Part shown: in pieces, positions 18,582 to 26,291 of the stretch | Position numbering within the stretch: position 1 is the first letter of the stretch | How the letters are laid out: each line of letters begins with the position of its first letter | DNA from: Akkermansiaceae bacterium | Lineage (GTDB): Bacteria > Verrucomicrobiota > Verrucomicrobiia > Verrucomicrobiales > Akkermansiaceae | Direction of reading: 5' to 3' | NCBI GenBank assembly: GCA_023301765.1 | Contig: JALZUC010000019.1 | Span: forward strand, 19,631 to 83,630 | DNA length: 64,000 nucleotides | Notes under the pieces: generated by a model | Told to the model about the DNA's origin: nothing | Seen by the model: the letters and a program-made list of their open reading frames with translations, nothing else | Database searches by the model: none | Program-made: the position numbers and the translations under genes

Positions 18582-19604
18582 TTAGCGCTTTCGCGTAATA
18601 GATGCCTTATAGACATCCACAGCACGGACGATCGCACTAGATAGCGTCTGCTGATAGACAGGTGAGTTAATCTTAGTAGCCTCAGTACGGTTAGATAGGA
18701 AGCCACCTTCAAATAATATTGCGGGAACCTTAATACCTGTAAGTACATTAAAGCGCGCACGCTTAATCCCGCGGTCAATAATTCTATAATTATTTCCCCG
18801 AGGATTATTCAAATAAAGCAATGTACGACCATGAACAGCTGTAGCGAGAGCAATACTAGCTGAGTCCATAATATTCCCCGGTACTATTTTAAAGTCGCGC
18901 TCTCTAACACCTCTCCCTACGTGGGGAACACCCACAGGAGAAACTGTAAATGTTTCTATACCACTGGCGGCACGCGATTTGGCGGCATTAAAATGAATAC
19001 TAATAAAAATAGCATTTTTATACCTATTAGCAATTGCTACTCTATTGGCGAGACTAATGAAAACATCGCTATTACGCGTCATCACTACACGGTAACCTTT
19101 CTTTTGTAGCATATCTCTTACTAGGCGCGCTACCTTCAGCGCATAGAACTTCTCAGTTCCTAGATACCCCACAGCTCCAGAATCATTACCACCATGTCCA
19201 GCATCAATGACTACCGTATTAAATACAGTAGCACTATTAATATAGGAAGGCCTCATCACTGGCTCTATGAGTTTCACCAAGTCAGTGCGTGCGATGAAAT
19301 ATTTACCCTTCAGTGGCACTATAGGATAGCTTAAGATGAACAGCACACCATTCATGCGGCATTGGTAAGATCCAGATTTAAACTGCAGCTTCACCCCCGC
19401 ATTTTCCAGAGTCACCCCCCCCCCCTGAGTAGTCAATTTCTGAAAACCGTAGAATGTTTTCACATTATTAAGGCTCACGTACTCATTGCCTTTATGCTGC
19501 ACAGGCGCCCAAGGGAATCCCTGTCCATAGCTAGTCAAAGCCCCACAATAAAGTAGGCAAAACGTAAGACAAAAAGTAACAGAAAGGCGCAAATTTTTTA
19601 CCAT
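18582..19604 (-). CDS. N-acetylmuramoyl-L-alanine amidase (Amidase_3)
   Basis: This zinc amidase cleaves the bond between MurNAc and L-alanine in peptidoglycan. The 340-residue protein has a signal peptide (about 1-27), then a copper-amine-oxidase-N-like module (about 38-118) that may help bind substrate. The Amidase_3 catalytic domain has VVIDAGHGGNDSGAVG (H137), FISIHFNAA and the glutamate in ILFEGGFLSNRTEA. This is the AmiC/CwlD-type fold. The gene is divergent from the SMP-30 gene and reads towards the CAP-protein gene. Confidence 0.92.
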   Translation of the reverse strand: MVKNLRLSVTFCLTFCLLYCGALTSYGQGFPWAPVQHKGNEYVSLNNVKTFYGFQKLTTQGGGVTLENAGVKLQFKSGSYQCRMNGVLFILSYPIVPLKGKYFIARTDLVKLIEPVMRPSYINSATVFNTVVIDAGHGGNDSGAVGYLGTEKFYALKVARLVRDMLQKKGYRVVMTRNSDVFISLANRVAIANRYKNAIFISIHFNAAKSRAASGIETFTVSPVGVPHVGRGVRERDFKIVPGNIMDSASIALATAVHGRTLLYLNNPRGNNYRIIDRGIKRARFNVLTGIKVPAILFEGGFLSNRTEATKINSPVYQQTLSSAIVRAVDVYKASITRKR

Positions 19605-19739
19605 CGGAAGGTATTAAAGTTAAAGATCAGCAGGGCCATAGAATAATACGCCAAAGTAGTAATGACAACGGAATTTCTTTATAATGAAATATCTATAAAT
19701 TATGCTCACTGGACACCGTCACCACACGCTGCTAGGCGT

Positions 19740-20615
19740 ATGGCCATGGAAAACATATCTCCTATCGGAAACTACCGTGCTCAGTGGGGCGAAGGCCCTA
19801 TCTGGTGGAATGATCGCTTACTCTACGTCGATATCGAAAAGCATACCGTCCTGGAGTTCGATCCTAAATCTGGCCTTGAAAAATCTTGGAATCTACATGC
19901 TACCGTAGGGCGGGTAGGAACTATCGTACCACGCGCAGAGGGATCTGGCCTAGTAGTCGCAGGAGACAATGGACTCCACTTTCTAGACCGCGAAACGGGT
20001 AAGACTTCTGCTATTACTGACCCTGAAACGACCAAAAATAACAATCGCTTCAATGATGGTAAATGCTCTCCAGATGGTCGCTTCTTCGCCGGCACTATTA
20101 GCCTAGTTAAAGAACAAGGTGACGCATCCCTGTACCGCCTAGATTCAGACCTATCACTACACACAGCTTATAGTGGTGTGACCAATTCTAACGGGATCAT
20201 CTGGAGTGCTGATGGAAATACCTGCTACTACATTGATACGCCTCGCCTCGCCGTCATCGCATTTGATTACTCAGCAGAGACAGGCCTACTAAGTAATGAG
20301 CGCACGGCATTCTCCACCAGTGCTATAAATGCCTCCCCAGACGGCATGACCATGGACGAACAAGGTAATCTCTGGATCGCCTTCTGTCACGGTGCCTGCG
20401 TAGCGTGCTATGACCCGGCTACCGGTAAAGAGCTTCACCGCGTAGAACTACCCTGCCTGGAAACTACTGCATGCTCCTTTGGTGGCGAAAATTTTGATGA
20501 TCTCTACGTCACCACTGGTATCCATAAAACAGAAGTAGAAGAGCACGCTGGCAGGCTCTTTGTCATCAAAGGCCTTGGGGTAAAAGGTATCCCCGCCACG
20601 CCATTCAATGGCTAG
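19740..20615 (+). CDS. SMP-30/gluconolactonase family protein
   Basis: This six-bladed beta-propeller hydrolase family includes gluconolactonases and other sugar lactonases that need a divalent metal. Visible landmarks are GEGPIWW near the N-terminus, NRFNDGKCSPDGRFFAGT, SNGIIWSADGNTCYYIDT and NASPDGMTMDEQGNLWIAF, which supply the usual Glu/Asn/Asp metal ligands. I prefer the ATG at 19740 because homologues begin shortly before the GEGP motif; an in-frame ATG at 19662 would add 26 residues with no resemblance to the family. No sugar pathway genes are adjacent, so the substrate is unknown. Confidence 0.85.
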   Translation: MAMENISPIGNYRAQWGEGPIWWNDRLLYVDIEKHTVLEFDPKSGLEKSWNLHATVGRVGTIVPRAEGSGLVVAGDNGLHFLDRETGKTSAITDPETTKNNNRFNDGKCSPDGRFFAGTISLVKEQGDASLYRLDSDLSLHTAYSGVTNSNGIIWSADGNTCYYIDTPRLAVIAFDYSAETGLLSNERTAFSTSAINASPDGMTMDEQGNLWIAFCHGACVACYDPATGKELHRVELPCLETTACSFGGENFDDLYVTTGIHKTEVEEHAGRLFVIKGLGVKGIPATPFNG

Positions 20616-20800
20616 TAAGAACATACCCTCAGCGTCTGAAGAGAGGAGTCCAGTAACAGGTCGCTTTGGCGGTTCCTGCCTTATTTTGGTAAGATAAATA
20701 TGAGGGCTCCAGCTCTTCGCCATACCCCTTCTGCTGTAATTATCAGATAGATTTTCAAAATAAGGCTAATGAAGCCTTAGATATGGAGCTCTATAACAAC

Positions 20801-20837
20801 AAAAAATGAGAGCCTACCTTTACAGTAGACTCTCATT
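20801..20837 (-). terminator. rho-independent terminator of the TorF porin gene
   Basis: The arms TGAGAGCCTAC (20807-20817) and GTAGACTCTCA (20824-20834) pair with one mismatch around a short loop. A run of A on the plus strand at 20801-20806 gives a T-run on the minus strand, 45 bp after the porin stop codon. The flanking TTT may let it also act weakly in the other direction. Confidence 0.8.
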
Positions 20838-20881
20838 TAACCAGACAACTGAATAATACTACTCAGTAAATTTTTGGTTAA

Positions 20882-21646
20882 TTAGAATGAGTAGCTAAGT
20901 GATACACCACCGTAGAAGAGGTCTTCACTTCTACCTGTGCGGAAATCACTAGCAAGGTCACTGTCAGCACCTACAAACTTAAGGTAAGGAGTAAGAGTAA
21001 ACTTCTCGCTGATTGACCATGGTGTAGCTACAGAAATGTAGTAGTGGTTGAAGCCATCACGACCACCACCGTTTACATCACTGTTGTAACTGAAGCTCCA
21101 TGCTGCACCAACTGCAACATCAAGGTTTACACATGGTGAAAGCTCCCAGCTTTTAGTTCCCTCAAGCTCAAGGTATTCACCTTCAGTTGTGTCTCTACCA
21201 CCGCTACGACCGTTAAAGTCATCGTAAAAGTTAAGCGATACACCGATTCCGTTTTTAAACTCAGTGGCAAGACCGATAAAATATTCATCAGAATAACTAC
21301 CTGAACCAGCAAAGTCATAATAAGTGTAACCTACGCTTAGATCGATAGCACCAAAGCTCTTACTAAGACCGATGTAGTAATCGATTTCTTCGAAGTCACC
21401 ACCATTTGAACCTTCAGAATCTCCATACCAAACACCTGCGTTAAGGTTGATACCGCTACCCAGATCGTAGTTAAGGTCAATACCAACATCGATGAGGCCG
21501 TCATCGCCAAGCTCAACACCACGGAATTCGTAGATGCTATGGAAGCCTGTATAGAGCTCTGCTTCGAGTTCAGCGTGTGCCGCGGAAGTTGCGGCAAGCA
21601 TTGTGCCGCCGACTAGGATTGATTTAATTGCTTGTTTCATAATCAT
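20882..21646 (-). CDS. TorF-family putative porin
   Basis: This 254-residue predicted outer-membrane beta-barrel has a signal peptide ending AHA (about residue 25). Alternating strands rich in Tyr, Gly and Asp follow, and the last residues are LSYSF with a terminal Phe typical of outer-membrane proteins. The N-terminal pattern YTGFHSIYEFRGVELGDD is recognisable from the Gcw_chp/TorF family. In other bacteria such genes often sit with ammonium-transporter or P-II genes. Here the ammonium transporter is divergent and both have sigma-54 promoters, suggesting a channel for nitrogenous solutes (inferred). An ATG two codons in is an alternative start. Confidence 0.8.
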   Translation of the reverse strand: MIMKQAIKSILVGGTMLAATSAAHAELEAELYTGFHSIYEFRGVELGDDGLIDVGIDLNYDLGSGINLNAGVWYGDSEGSNGGDFEEIDYYIGLSKSFGAIDLSVGYTYYDFAGSGSYSDEYFIGLATEFKNGIGVSLNFYDDFNGRSGGRDTTEGEYLELEGTKSWELSPCVNLDVAVGAAWSFSYNSDVNGGGRDGFNHYYISVATPWSISEKFTLTPYLKFVGADSDLASDFRTGRSEDLFYGGVSLSYSF

Positions 21647-21677
21647 AATTGCTTAATTGGTAAGCAAAATAGATTTT

Positions 21678-21694
21678 AGCACAGCGTGTGCCAA
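21678..21694 (-). promoter_or_regulatory. sigma-54 promoter of the TorF porin gene
   Basis: Reading the minus strand, TTGGCAC (plus 21688-21694) and GTGCT (plus 21678-21682) place GG and GC exactly 10 bp apart, the defining sigma-54 (-24/-12) spacing. Expected transcription start is near 21667, about 20 nt before the ATG at 21646. RpoN itself is not in the window. Confidence 0.75.
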
Positions 21695-21781
21695 CGTGAA
21701 ATATTTTTTTTTGAAAAACTAACGTCTAAAATTGATTCCTTATTTTAGCTATATATCAAAAGAACCTGAAATCTCACAAAA

Positions 21782-21850
21782 AAACTAAATTATAGTTTAT
21801 CTAGATAATAGACTGACAGAATGAGATCTCCCTACTTGGCCTCAAGGCAA
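21782..21850. promoter_or_regulatory. palindromes between divergent sigma-54 promoters
   Basis: The 423-bp gap 21647-22069 contains an inverted repeat AAACTA/TAGTTT (21782-21798), a perfect 12-bp palindrome TTATCTAGATAA (21797-21808) and the imperfect palindrome TTGGCCTCAAGGCAA (21836-21850). Sigma-54 promoters need an enhancer-binding activator, and these are the best candidates by eye for its sites. None matches the enterobacterial NtrC consensus. Confidence 0.35.
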
Positions 21851-22023
21851 TCTAGTCATTATATACACAATTAATAGAATAAGCATTTCATCTCCAATAT
21901 AGACAATATACTCAAACACTCTATATCTATCCAATAGCATGTTGCAGATGACCCTCCATTTATATAGGGGAAGACTGGATTACAGCCGTTAAAATGCAGC
22001 TTAATTTCACCACTCAGAAAAAC

Positions 22024-22040
22024 TTGGCACACCACATGCT
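22024..22040 (+). promoter_or_regulatory. sigma-54 promoter of the ammonium transporter gene
   Basis: TTGGCAC (22024-22030), five bases, then ATGCT (22036-22040) place GG and GC exactly 10 bp apart, a near-consensus -24/-12 promoter. Predicted transcription start is near 22051, about 19 nt before the ATG at 22070. Sigma-54 control is known for many nitrogen-uptake genes. Confidence 0.8.
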
Positions 22041-22069
22041 ATGAGTTATTTGAATTAGTCCAACTAAAC

Positions 22070-23560
22070 ATGATGAAAACTACCATCCAACTAACCGTCC
22101 TGACATGCCTTATGGCATTCCTCAGCATGATGCCTGCCGCCAACGCGGAAATCATCGATCCTAAAATCGACGACTACCAAGTTACCACTGAAATGCTCGA
22201 CTCCGAACATGATGACTACGACGAAGGCGCTGTCGACCTAATCGGAAAAAGCATCTATAAATACATGCAACTAGGTGGTGATACCTCAGCACTCACTATA
22301 GAGCAAAAAAATGCAGCTGAAGGCTACTACGATCGCTACGAAGACGCTCCATTCTTCGGTTTATCGAATCTATGGATCCTTTTATGTGCATTTCTCGTAT
22401 TCATAATGCACCTCGGCTTCTCATGTATTGAGTCAGGTCTCTGTCAGAGAAAGAACACAGTGAACATTCTCTTCAAAAACGTGTTCATTATCTGTGCAGG
22501 ACTTTTACTCTATGCCGTTTGGGGCTTCAATGCAATGTATCCTGGTGACTTCGGCGGCATCTTCGCCCCTGGTTCACCTATCTCTAATGCCGACTACGGC
22601 GCCACTGACATTTCATATGGTGGCACAGGCCTCTGTCAGACAGGCTTTGCTGACTTCATTTTCCAAGCTATGTTCGCAGCAACAGCGGCAACAATCGTAT
22701 CCGGTGCCGTAGCTGAGCGAGTTAAGCTCTCTAGTTTCATGATCTTTGCAGTTCTCCTCGTTGGCTTTGCCTACCCAATTACAGGTAGCTGGAAGTGGGG
22801 TGGCGGAATGCTAGACGGAATGGGATTCTATGACTTCGCTGGTTCTTCAGTAGTTCACGCATTTGGTGGCTTCGCAGCACTGGCATGTGTTATTATACTC
22901 GGGCCGCGCAAGGGCAAATACACTAAGAGTGGCGTAAAGCCGATTCTCCCGTCCAATATGCCTCTGGCCACCATCGGAGCATTCCTCCTCTGGTTCGGAT
23001 GGTTTGGTTTCAACGGAGGTTCCGTACTCTCTGCAGATCCAAGCAGTATCTCATACGTCATCGTCACCACAGCACTCGGTGCTTCAGCTGGCGGTATTGC
23101 CTGCCTGTTCTTCTCATGGGGCGTGCTGAAAAAGCCTGATCTTTCCATGTCACTTAACGGTATCCTAGCAGGCCTAGTAGGTGTAACAGCTGGTGCTGAC
23201 CAACTCACTCTCATTGGCTCAGTAATCGCAGGTGGAATTGCAGGTATCCTCGTAGTAGTCTCTGTTCTCTTCCTTGATAAGGTCAAGATTGATGATCCAG
23301 TAGGCGCCATTTCAGTCCACGGCACATGTGGTATCTGGGGCACGATCTGTATCGGATTTCCGTTCCTTACAAAAGCAGATGTTGAAACATCATTCATCAC
23401 ACAGCTTATTGGAACTGCCGCCATCGGAGCATTTGCATTCATCTTCTCCTTCGTCGTATTTTCCATCATCAAACTCGTTATGGGAGTAAGAGTTGATGAA
23501 CAGGAAGAAATTGAAGGCCTTGACGTAGCAGAGCACGGAGTGCCAGCCTACAATGAATAA
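22070..23560 (+). CDS. amt: ammonium transporter (Amt family)
   Basis: This inner-membrane trimeric channel takes up ammonium. The 496-residue protein has a cleavable signal peptide (about 1-26), an unusual acidic exported N-terminal extension (about 27-90), then the eleven-helix Amt core. The pore histidines are in SSVVHAFGGFAAL and ISVHGTCGIWGT. The segment ESGLCQRKN is the usual ESGL-x-RxKN signature with a cysteine. The C-terminal tail is about 30 residues. The gene is transcribed from a sigma-54 promoter and ends at a strong terminator; no glnK/P-II gene is adjacent. Confidence 0.95.
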   Translation: MMKTTIQLTVLTCLMAFLSMMPAANAEIIDPKIDDYQVTTEMLDSEHDDYDEGAVDLIGKSIYKYMQLGGDTSALTIEQKNAAEGYYDRYEDAPFFGLSNLWILLCAFLVFIMHLGFSCIESGLCQRKNTVNILFKNVFIICAGLLLYAVWGFNAMYPGDFGGIFAPGSPISNADYGATDISYGGTGLCQTGFADFIFQAMFAATAATIVSGAVAERVKLSSFMIFAVLLVGFAYPITGSWKWGGGMLDGMGFYDFAGSSVVHAFGGFAALACVIILGPRKGKYTKSGVKPILPSNMPLATIGAFLLWFGWFGFNGGSVLSADPSSISYVIVTTALGASAGGIACLFFSWGVLKKPDLSMSLNGILAGLVGVTAGADQLTLIGSVIAGGIAGILVVVSVLFLDKVKIDDPVGAISVHGTCGIWGTICIGFPFLTKADVETSFITQLIGTAAIGAFAFIFSFVVFSIIKLVMGVRVDEQEEIEGLDVAEHGVPAYNE

Positions 23561-23595
23561 TCTCTTGCTGTATTCATAATCTAATAATAACCACC

Positions 23596-23628
23596 ACCGG
23601 AAAGGCATCATGCCTTTCCGGTTTTTTT
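23596..23628 (+). terminator. strong rho-independent terminator after amt
   Basis: A perfect 12-bp stem (ACCGGAAAGGCA with TGCCTTTCCGGT) around a TCA loop is followed by seven T residues, 36 bp after the amt stop codon. Confidence 0.92.
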
Positions 23629-23695
23629 ATGCTAATTTTTACAGGCTGAGCTTTGCAATTTCTCACTTATCAGACTAGACTCTCCTCGCCAAAAC

Positions 23696-24439
23696 ATGCG
23701 CTACCTTCTGATAGATAACTCAAACACCCGTACCAAGCTTACGCTCTCTAGCCGTGATAGACTGGAAGATTGGCTATGCGTTATCCCTACAAATGACGTT
23801 ACAGAGCAAACACTAGCAGAAAAACTCCAAGGTATCTCATACGATGCCACGCTCGTTAGCTCCGTTGTTCCAGAGAAAGCACAGGTAATGAAAGAGTTCT
23901 TCTCTAAGAAGCCCTGTCACCTACTCAGCCATCAAAGCAAGCTACCTATCGGTATTAATTACCCAAAACCTGAACAAATCGGTGCAGACCGCTTGGCCAA
24001 TGCAGCTGCCGCCCACGAACTATACGGAAGCCCAGCTATCGTCTTAGATTTTGGCACCGCTGTCACCTTTGACATCATCACACAGGACGATGGTAAAAAA
24101 CCTATTTACCAAGGTGGAGTCATCGCCCCCGGTCTGGCATCCATGACAGAAGGACTAGCACGCCGCACGGCACTACTCCCACACATCGAACTCGAAGAGC
24201 CTAAACAAGCCATCGGAAAATCCACAGAACAAGCCATGCTTGCCGGTGCCGTATACGGATATCGAGGACTCGTCCGGCAAATCATCAAACAAATTCAAGA
24301 CGAAATCCCCCAAGGGGCAGCCATCATCGCCACTGGTGGTGATGCCTCCCTCATCTCCAGGGGGCTTCCGGAAATTAAACACCACTGCTCACAGCTTACC
24401 CTCCAGGGCTTACGCCTCATCGCCACCCTTAACCTATAG
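23696..24439 (+). CDS. coaX: type III pantothenate kinase
   Basis: CoaX phosphorylates pantothenate in the first step of coenzyme A synthesis. The 247-residue protein has the ASKHA-fold motifs of the family: N-terminal LLIDNSNTRTK (the usual DxGNT phosphate loop, here D-N-S-N-T), PEQIGADRLANAAAA, VLDFGTAVTFDII and GGVIAPGL. It starts 68 bp after the amt terminator. The ROK-kinase gene starts 3 bp after its stop, so the two are co-transcribed. Confidence 0.92.
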   Translation: MRYLLIDNSNTRTKLTLSSRDRLEDWLCVIPTNDVTEQTLAEKLQGISYDATLVSSVVPEKAQVMKEFFSKKPCHLLSHQSKLPIGINYPKPEQIGADRLANAAAAHELYGSPAIVLDFGTAVTFDIITQDDGKKPIYQGGVIAPGLASMTEGLARRTALLPHIELEEPKQAIGKSTEQAMLAGAVYGYRGLVRQIIKQIQDEIPQGAAIIATGGDASLISRGLPEIKHHCSQLTLQGLRLIATLNL

Positions 24440-24442
24440 ATA

Positions 24443-25405
24443 ATGATCGCTTCACACATCCACACCGCACTAGGCATTGATTTTGGTGGCACCTCTGTAA
24501 AATTTGGAGTCGTGCAAGGCCATGACGTTATCGATAGAGTTCCACCTATTGCCACAGATGATTACACGGAGCCGGCACCATTAATAGACGCCATCGCCCG
24601 TGTTATCGAAGACCTCCGCGCCCGTCACCCCAGTATCACCAGCATCGGCGTAGGAGTCCCAGGCTTTGTAAACTTCCGCACCGGCACTATTCACAACCTA
24701 ACCAACGTTCCCGGCTGGGTAAAAATCCCACTGCGTGAAATCCTGCACCAGCGCACTGGGCTACCAGTCACGGTGGAGAACGATGCCAACTGTATGGCTT
24801 ACGCAGAATGGAAACAAGGTGCCGGCAGAGGTATGGAGCACCTCGTCTGCCTCACCCTAGGCACCGGTGTAGGTGGTGGTATTATCACCCACGGCCACTT
24901 ACTTCGCGGAGCACAATCAGTAGCAGGGGAACCCGGCCAAACATCCATTAATTACCAAGGTAGAAAAGGAGCCTATGGCAACCTAGGTTCACTAGAAGAC
25001 TACATTGGTAATAACGAAATCGCCGCAGACGCGCGTGACCATTACCTCGCCAAGGGCTATGAACGTAGCATCACAGACTGCACACCCGCCGCCCTCGCCA
25101 CCGCCGCATCCGAAGGAGACCAGATCGCTATTGAGATCTGGCAAAATATAGCTGCTAAACTTGCCACTGCAGCACTTAATGCCTGTTGGCTCCTAAACCC
25201 AGAAGCCATCATCATTGGCGGCGGTGTAGCCAAAGCGGGGGCCGTCCTCTTTGACCCACTCAAAGAAAACATCAACAGTCAACTCGCAGCAGCATTTAGC
25301 GAAAACCTACAAATCCTACCTGCAGCATTCAGTAATGATGCAGGACTCATCGGCGCAGCAGCACTATCGCTCGAAGAAGCAGATAATTCTCCACCTCTGG
25401 CATAA
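24443..25405 (+). CDS. ROK family kinase (glucokinase-like)
   Basis: This 320-residue sugar kinase has the ATP phosphate-binding motif LGIDFGGTSVKFGVV (about 11-25), the catalytic region VENDANCMAYAEWKQGAGRG and the second phosphate loop LTLGTGVGGGII. Where most ROK proteins have a zinc site CxCGxxGCxE, this one reads QGRKGAYGNLGSLE with no cysteine, so it probably lacks the structural zinc. Glucokinase activity is the most likely role but is not proven. It is translated right after coaX; kdsA follows 56 bp later. Confidence 0.85.
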   Translation: MIASHIHTALGIDFGGTSVKFGVVQGHDVIDRVPPIATDDYTEPAPLIDAIARVIEDLRARHPSITSIGVGVPGFVNFRTGTIHNLTNVPGWVKIPLREILHQRTGLPVTVENDANCMAYAEWKQGAGRGMEHLVCLTLGTGVGGGIITHGHLLRGAQSVAGEPGQTSINYQGRKGAYGNLGSLEDYIGNNEIAADARDHYLAKGYERSITDCTPAALATAASEGDQIAIEIWQNIAAKLATAALNACWLLNPEAIIIGGGVAKAGAVLFDPLKENINSQLAAAFSENLQILPAAFSNDAGLIGAAALSLEEADNSPPLA

Positions 25406-25461
25406 TTTATCGTGCCAAATCCATCTTCCATGCCTAGCCTCAACAGCAAACTTTCAAAACC

Positions 25462-26271
25462 ATGACCCAAATCGGCAATCTTAATCTAAATCCATCTACA
25501 CCGTTTTTCATCCTTGGCCCCTGCGGCCTGGAATCAGAAGACTTCGCCTGGGAAATGGCGCGCGCCCTTAAGGAAATAGCCGATCGCACCGGAATCCAAT
25601 TTATCTTTAAAGCATCCTACGACAAAGCGAACAGAACCTCCGTAGACTCCTTCCGCGGACCTGGCGTTACCGAGGGTTGCCGTATCCTTGGGGAAATTGG
25701 TAAAGAGCTTGGCCTTCCAGTCACCACAGACATCCACACCCCCCAAGAAGCAGAAATAGCTGCTGAAACTGTAGACTTCCTTCAAGTCCCAGCCTTCCTT
25801 TGTCGGCAAACTGACCTACTAGAGGCATGTGCTAAAACTGGCCGACCACTTAATGTAAAAAAAGGTCAATTTCTCGCCCCATGGGACGTCTCCAACATCG
25901 CAGAAAAGCTAACACACTTTGGTTGTGAACACTTCTACCTTACTGAGCGCGGTACTAGCTTTGGTTATAACAATCTAGTTACAGATATGCGCTCACTCTA
26001 CTGGATGAGAGACATGGGCATCAAAGTCATCTTTGACGCCACTCATTCCGTACAGCGCCCCGGAGGCCTGGGGGGCACAACAGGCGGAGATGGTGAGCTA
26101 GCCCCCGTACTCGCTCGCGCAGCCGTTGCCACCGGTGTGGACGGTGTATTTATGGAAACACACCTAAACCCAGAAAAAGCCTTCTCAGACGGACCAAACC
26201 AAATCCCTCTGACTGAAATTGAAGCTGTCCTCACCAAGCTACTTGCCGTGCACAAAGCCGCACACGGCTAA
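25462..26271 (+). CDS. kdsA: 3-deoxy-8-phosphooctulonate synthase
   Basis: KdsA condenses phosphoenolpyruvate with arabinose 5-phosphate to make KDO 8-phosphate for the lipopolysaccharide inner core. The 269-residue TIM barrel shows ILGPCGLESEDFAWEMA, FKASYDKANRTSVDSFRGPG, TDIHTPQEAE, LQVPAFLCRQTDL, NVKKGQFLAPWD and FDATHSVQRPGG. The C in GPCGLES is at the position found in metal-dependent KdsA forms. Length is normal. The next three genes are the Lpt-type export genes and hpf, so this begins an envelope block. Confidence 0.96.
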   Translation: MTQIGNLNLNPSTPFFILGPCGLESEDFAWEMARALKEIADRTGIQFIFKASYDKANRTSVDSFRGPGVTEGCRILGEIGKELGLPVTTDIHTPQEAEIAAETVDFLQVPAFLCRQTDLLEACAKTGRPLNVKKGQFLAPWDVSNIAEKLTHFGCEHFYLTERGTSFGYNNLVTDMRSLYWMRDMGIKVIFDATHSVQRPGGLGGTTGGDGELAPVLARAAVATGVDGVFMETHLNPEKAFSDGPNQIPLTEIEAVLTKLLAVHKAAHG

Positions 26272-26291
26272 TAGACAACGTCATAAAAACT

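Noticed and set aside
22855..23472. 205-codon minus-strand ORF opposite amt
   Set aside because: Fully overlaps the Amt core in antisense and has no family resemblance.
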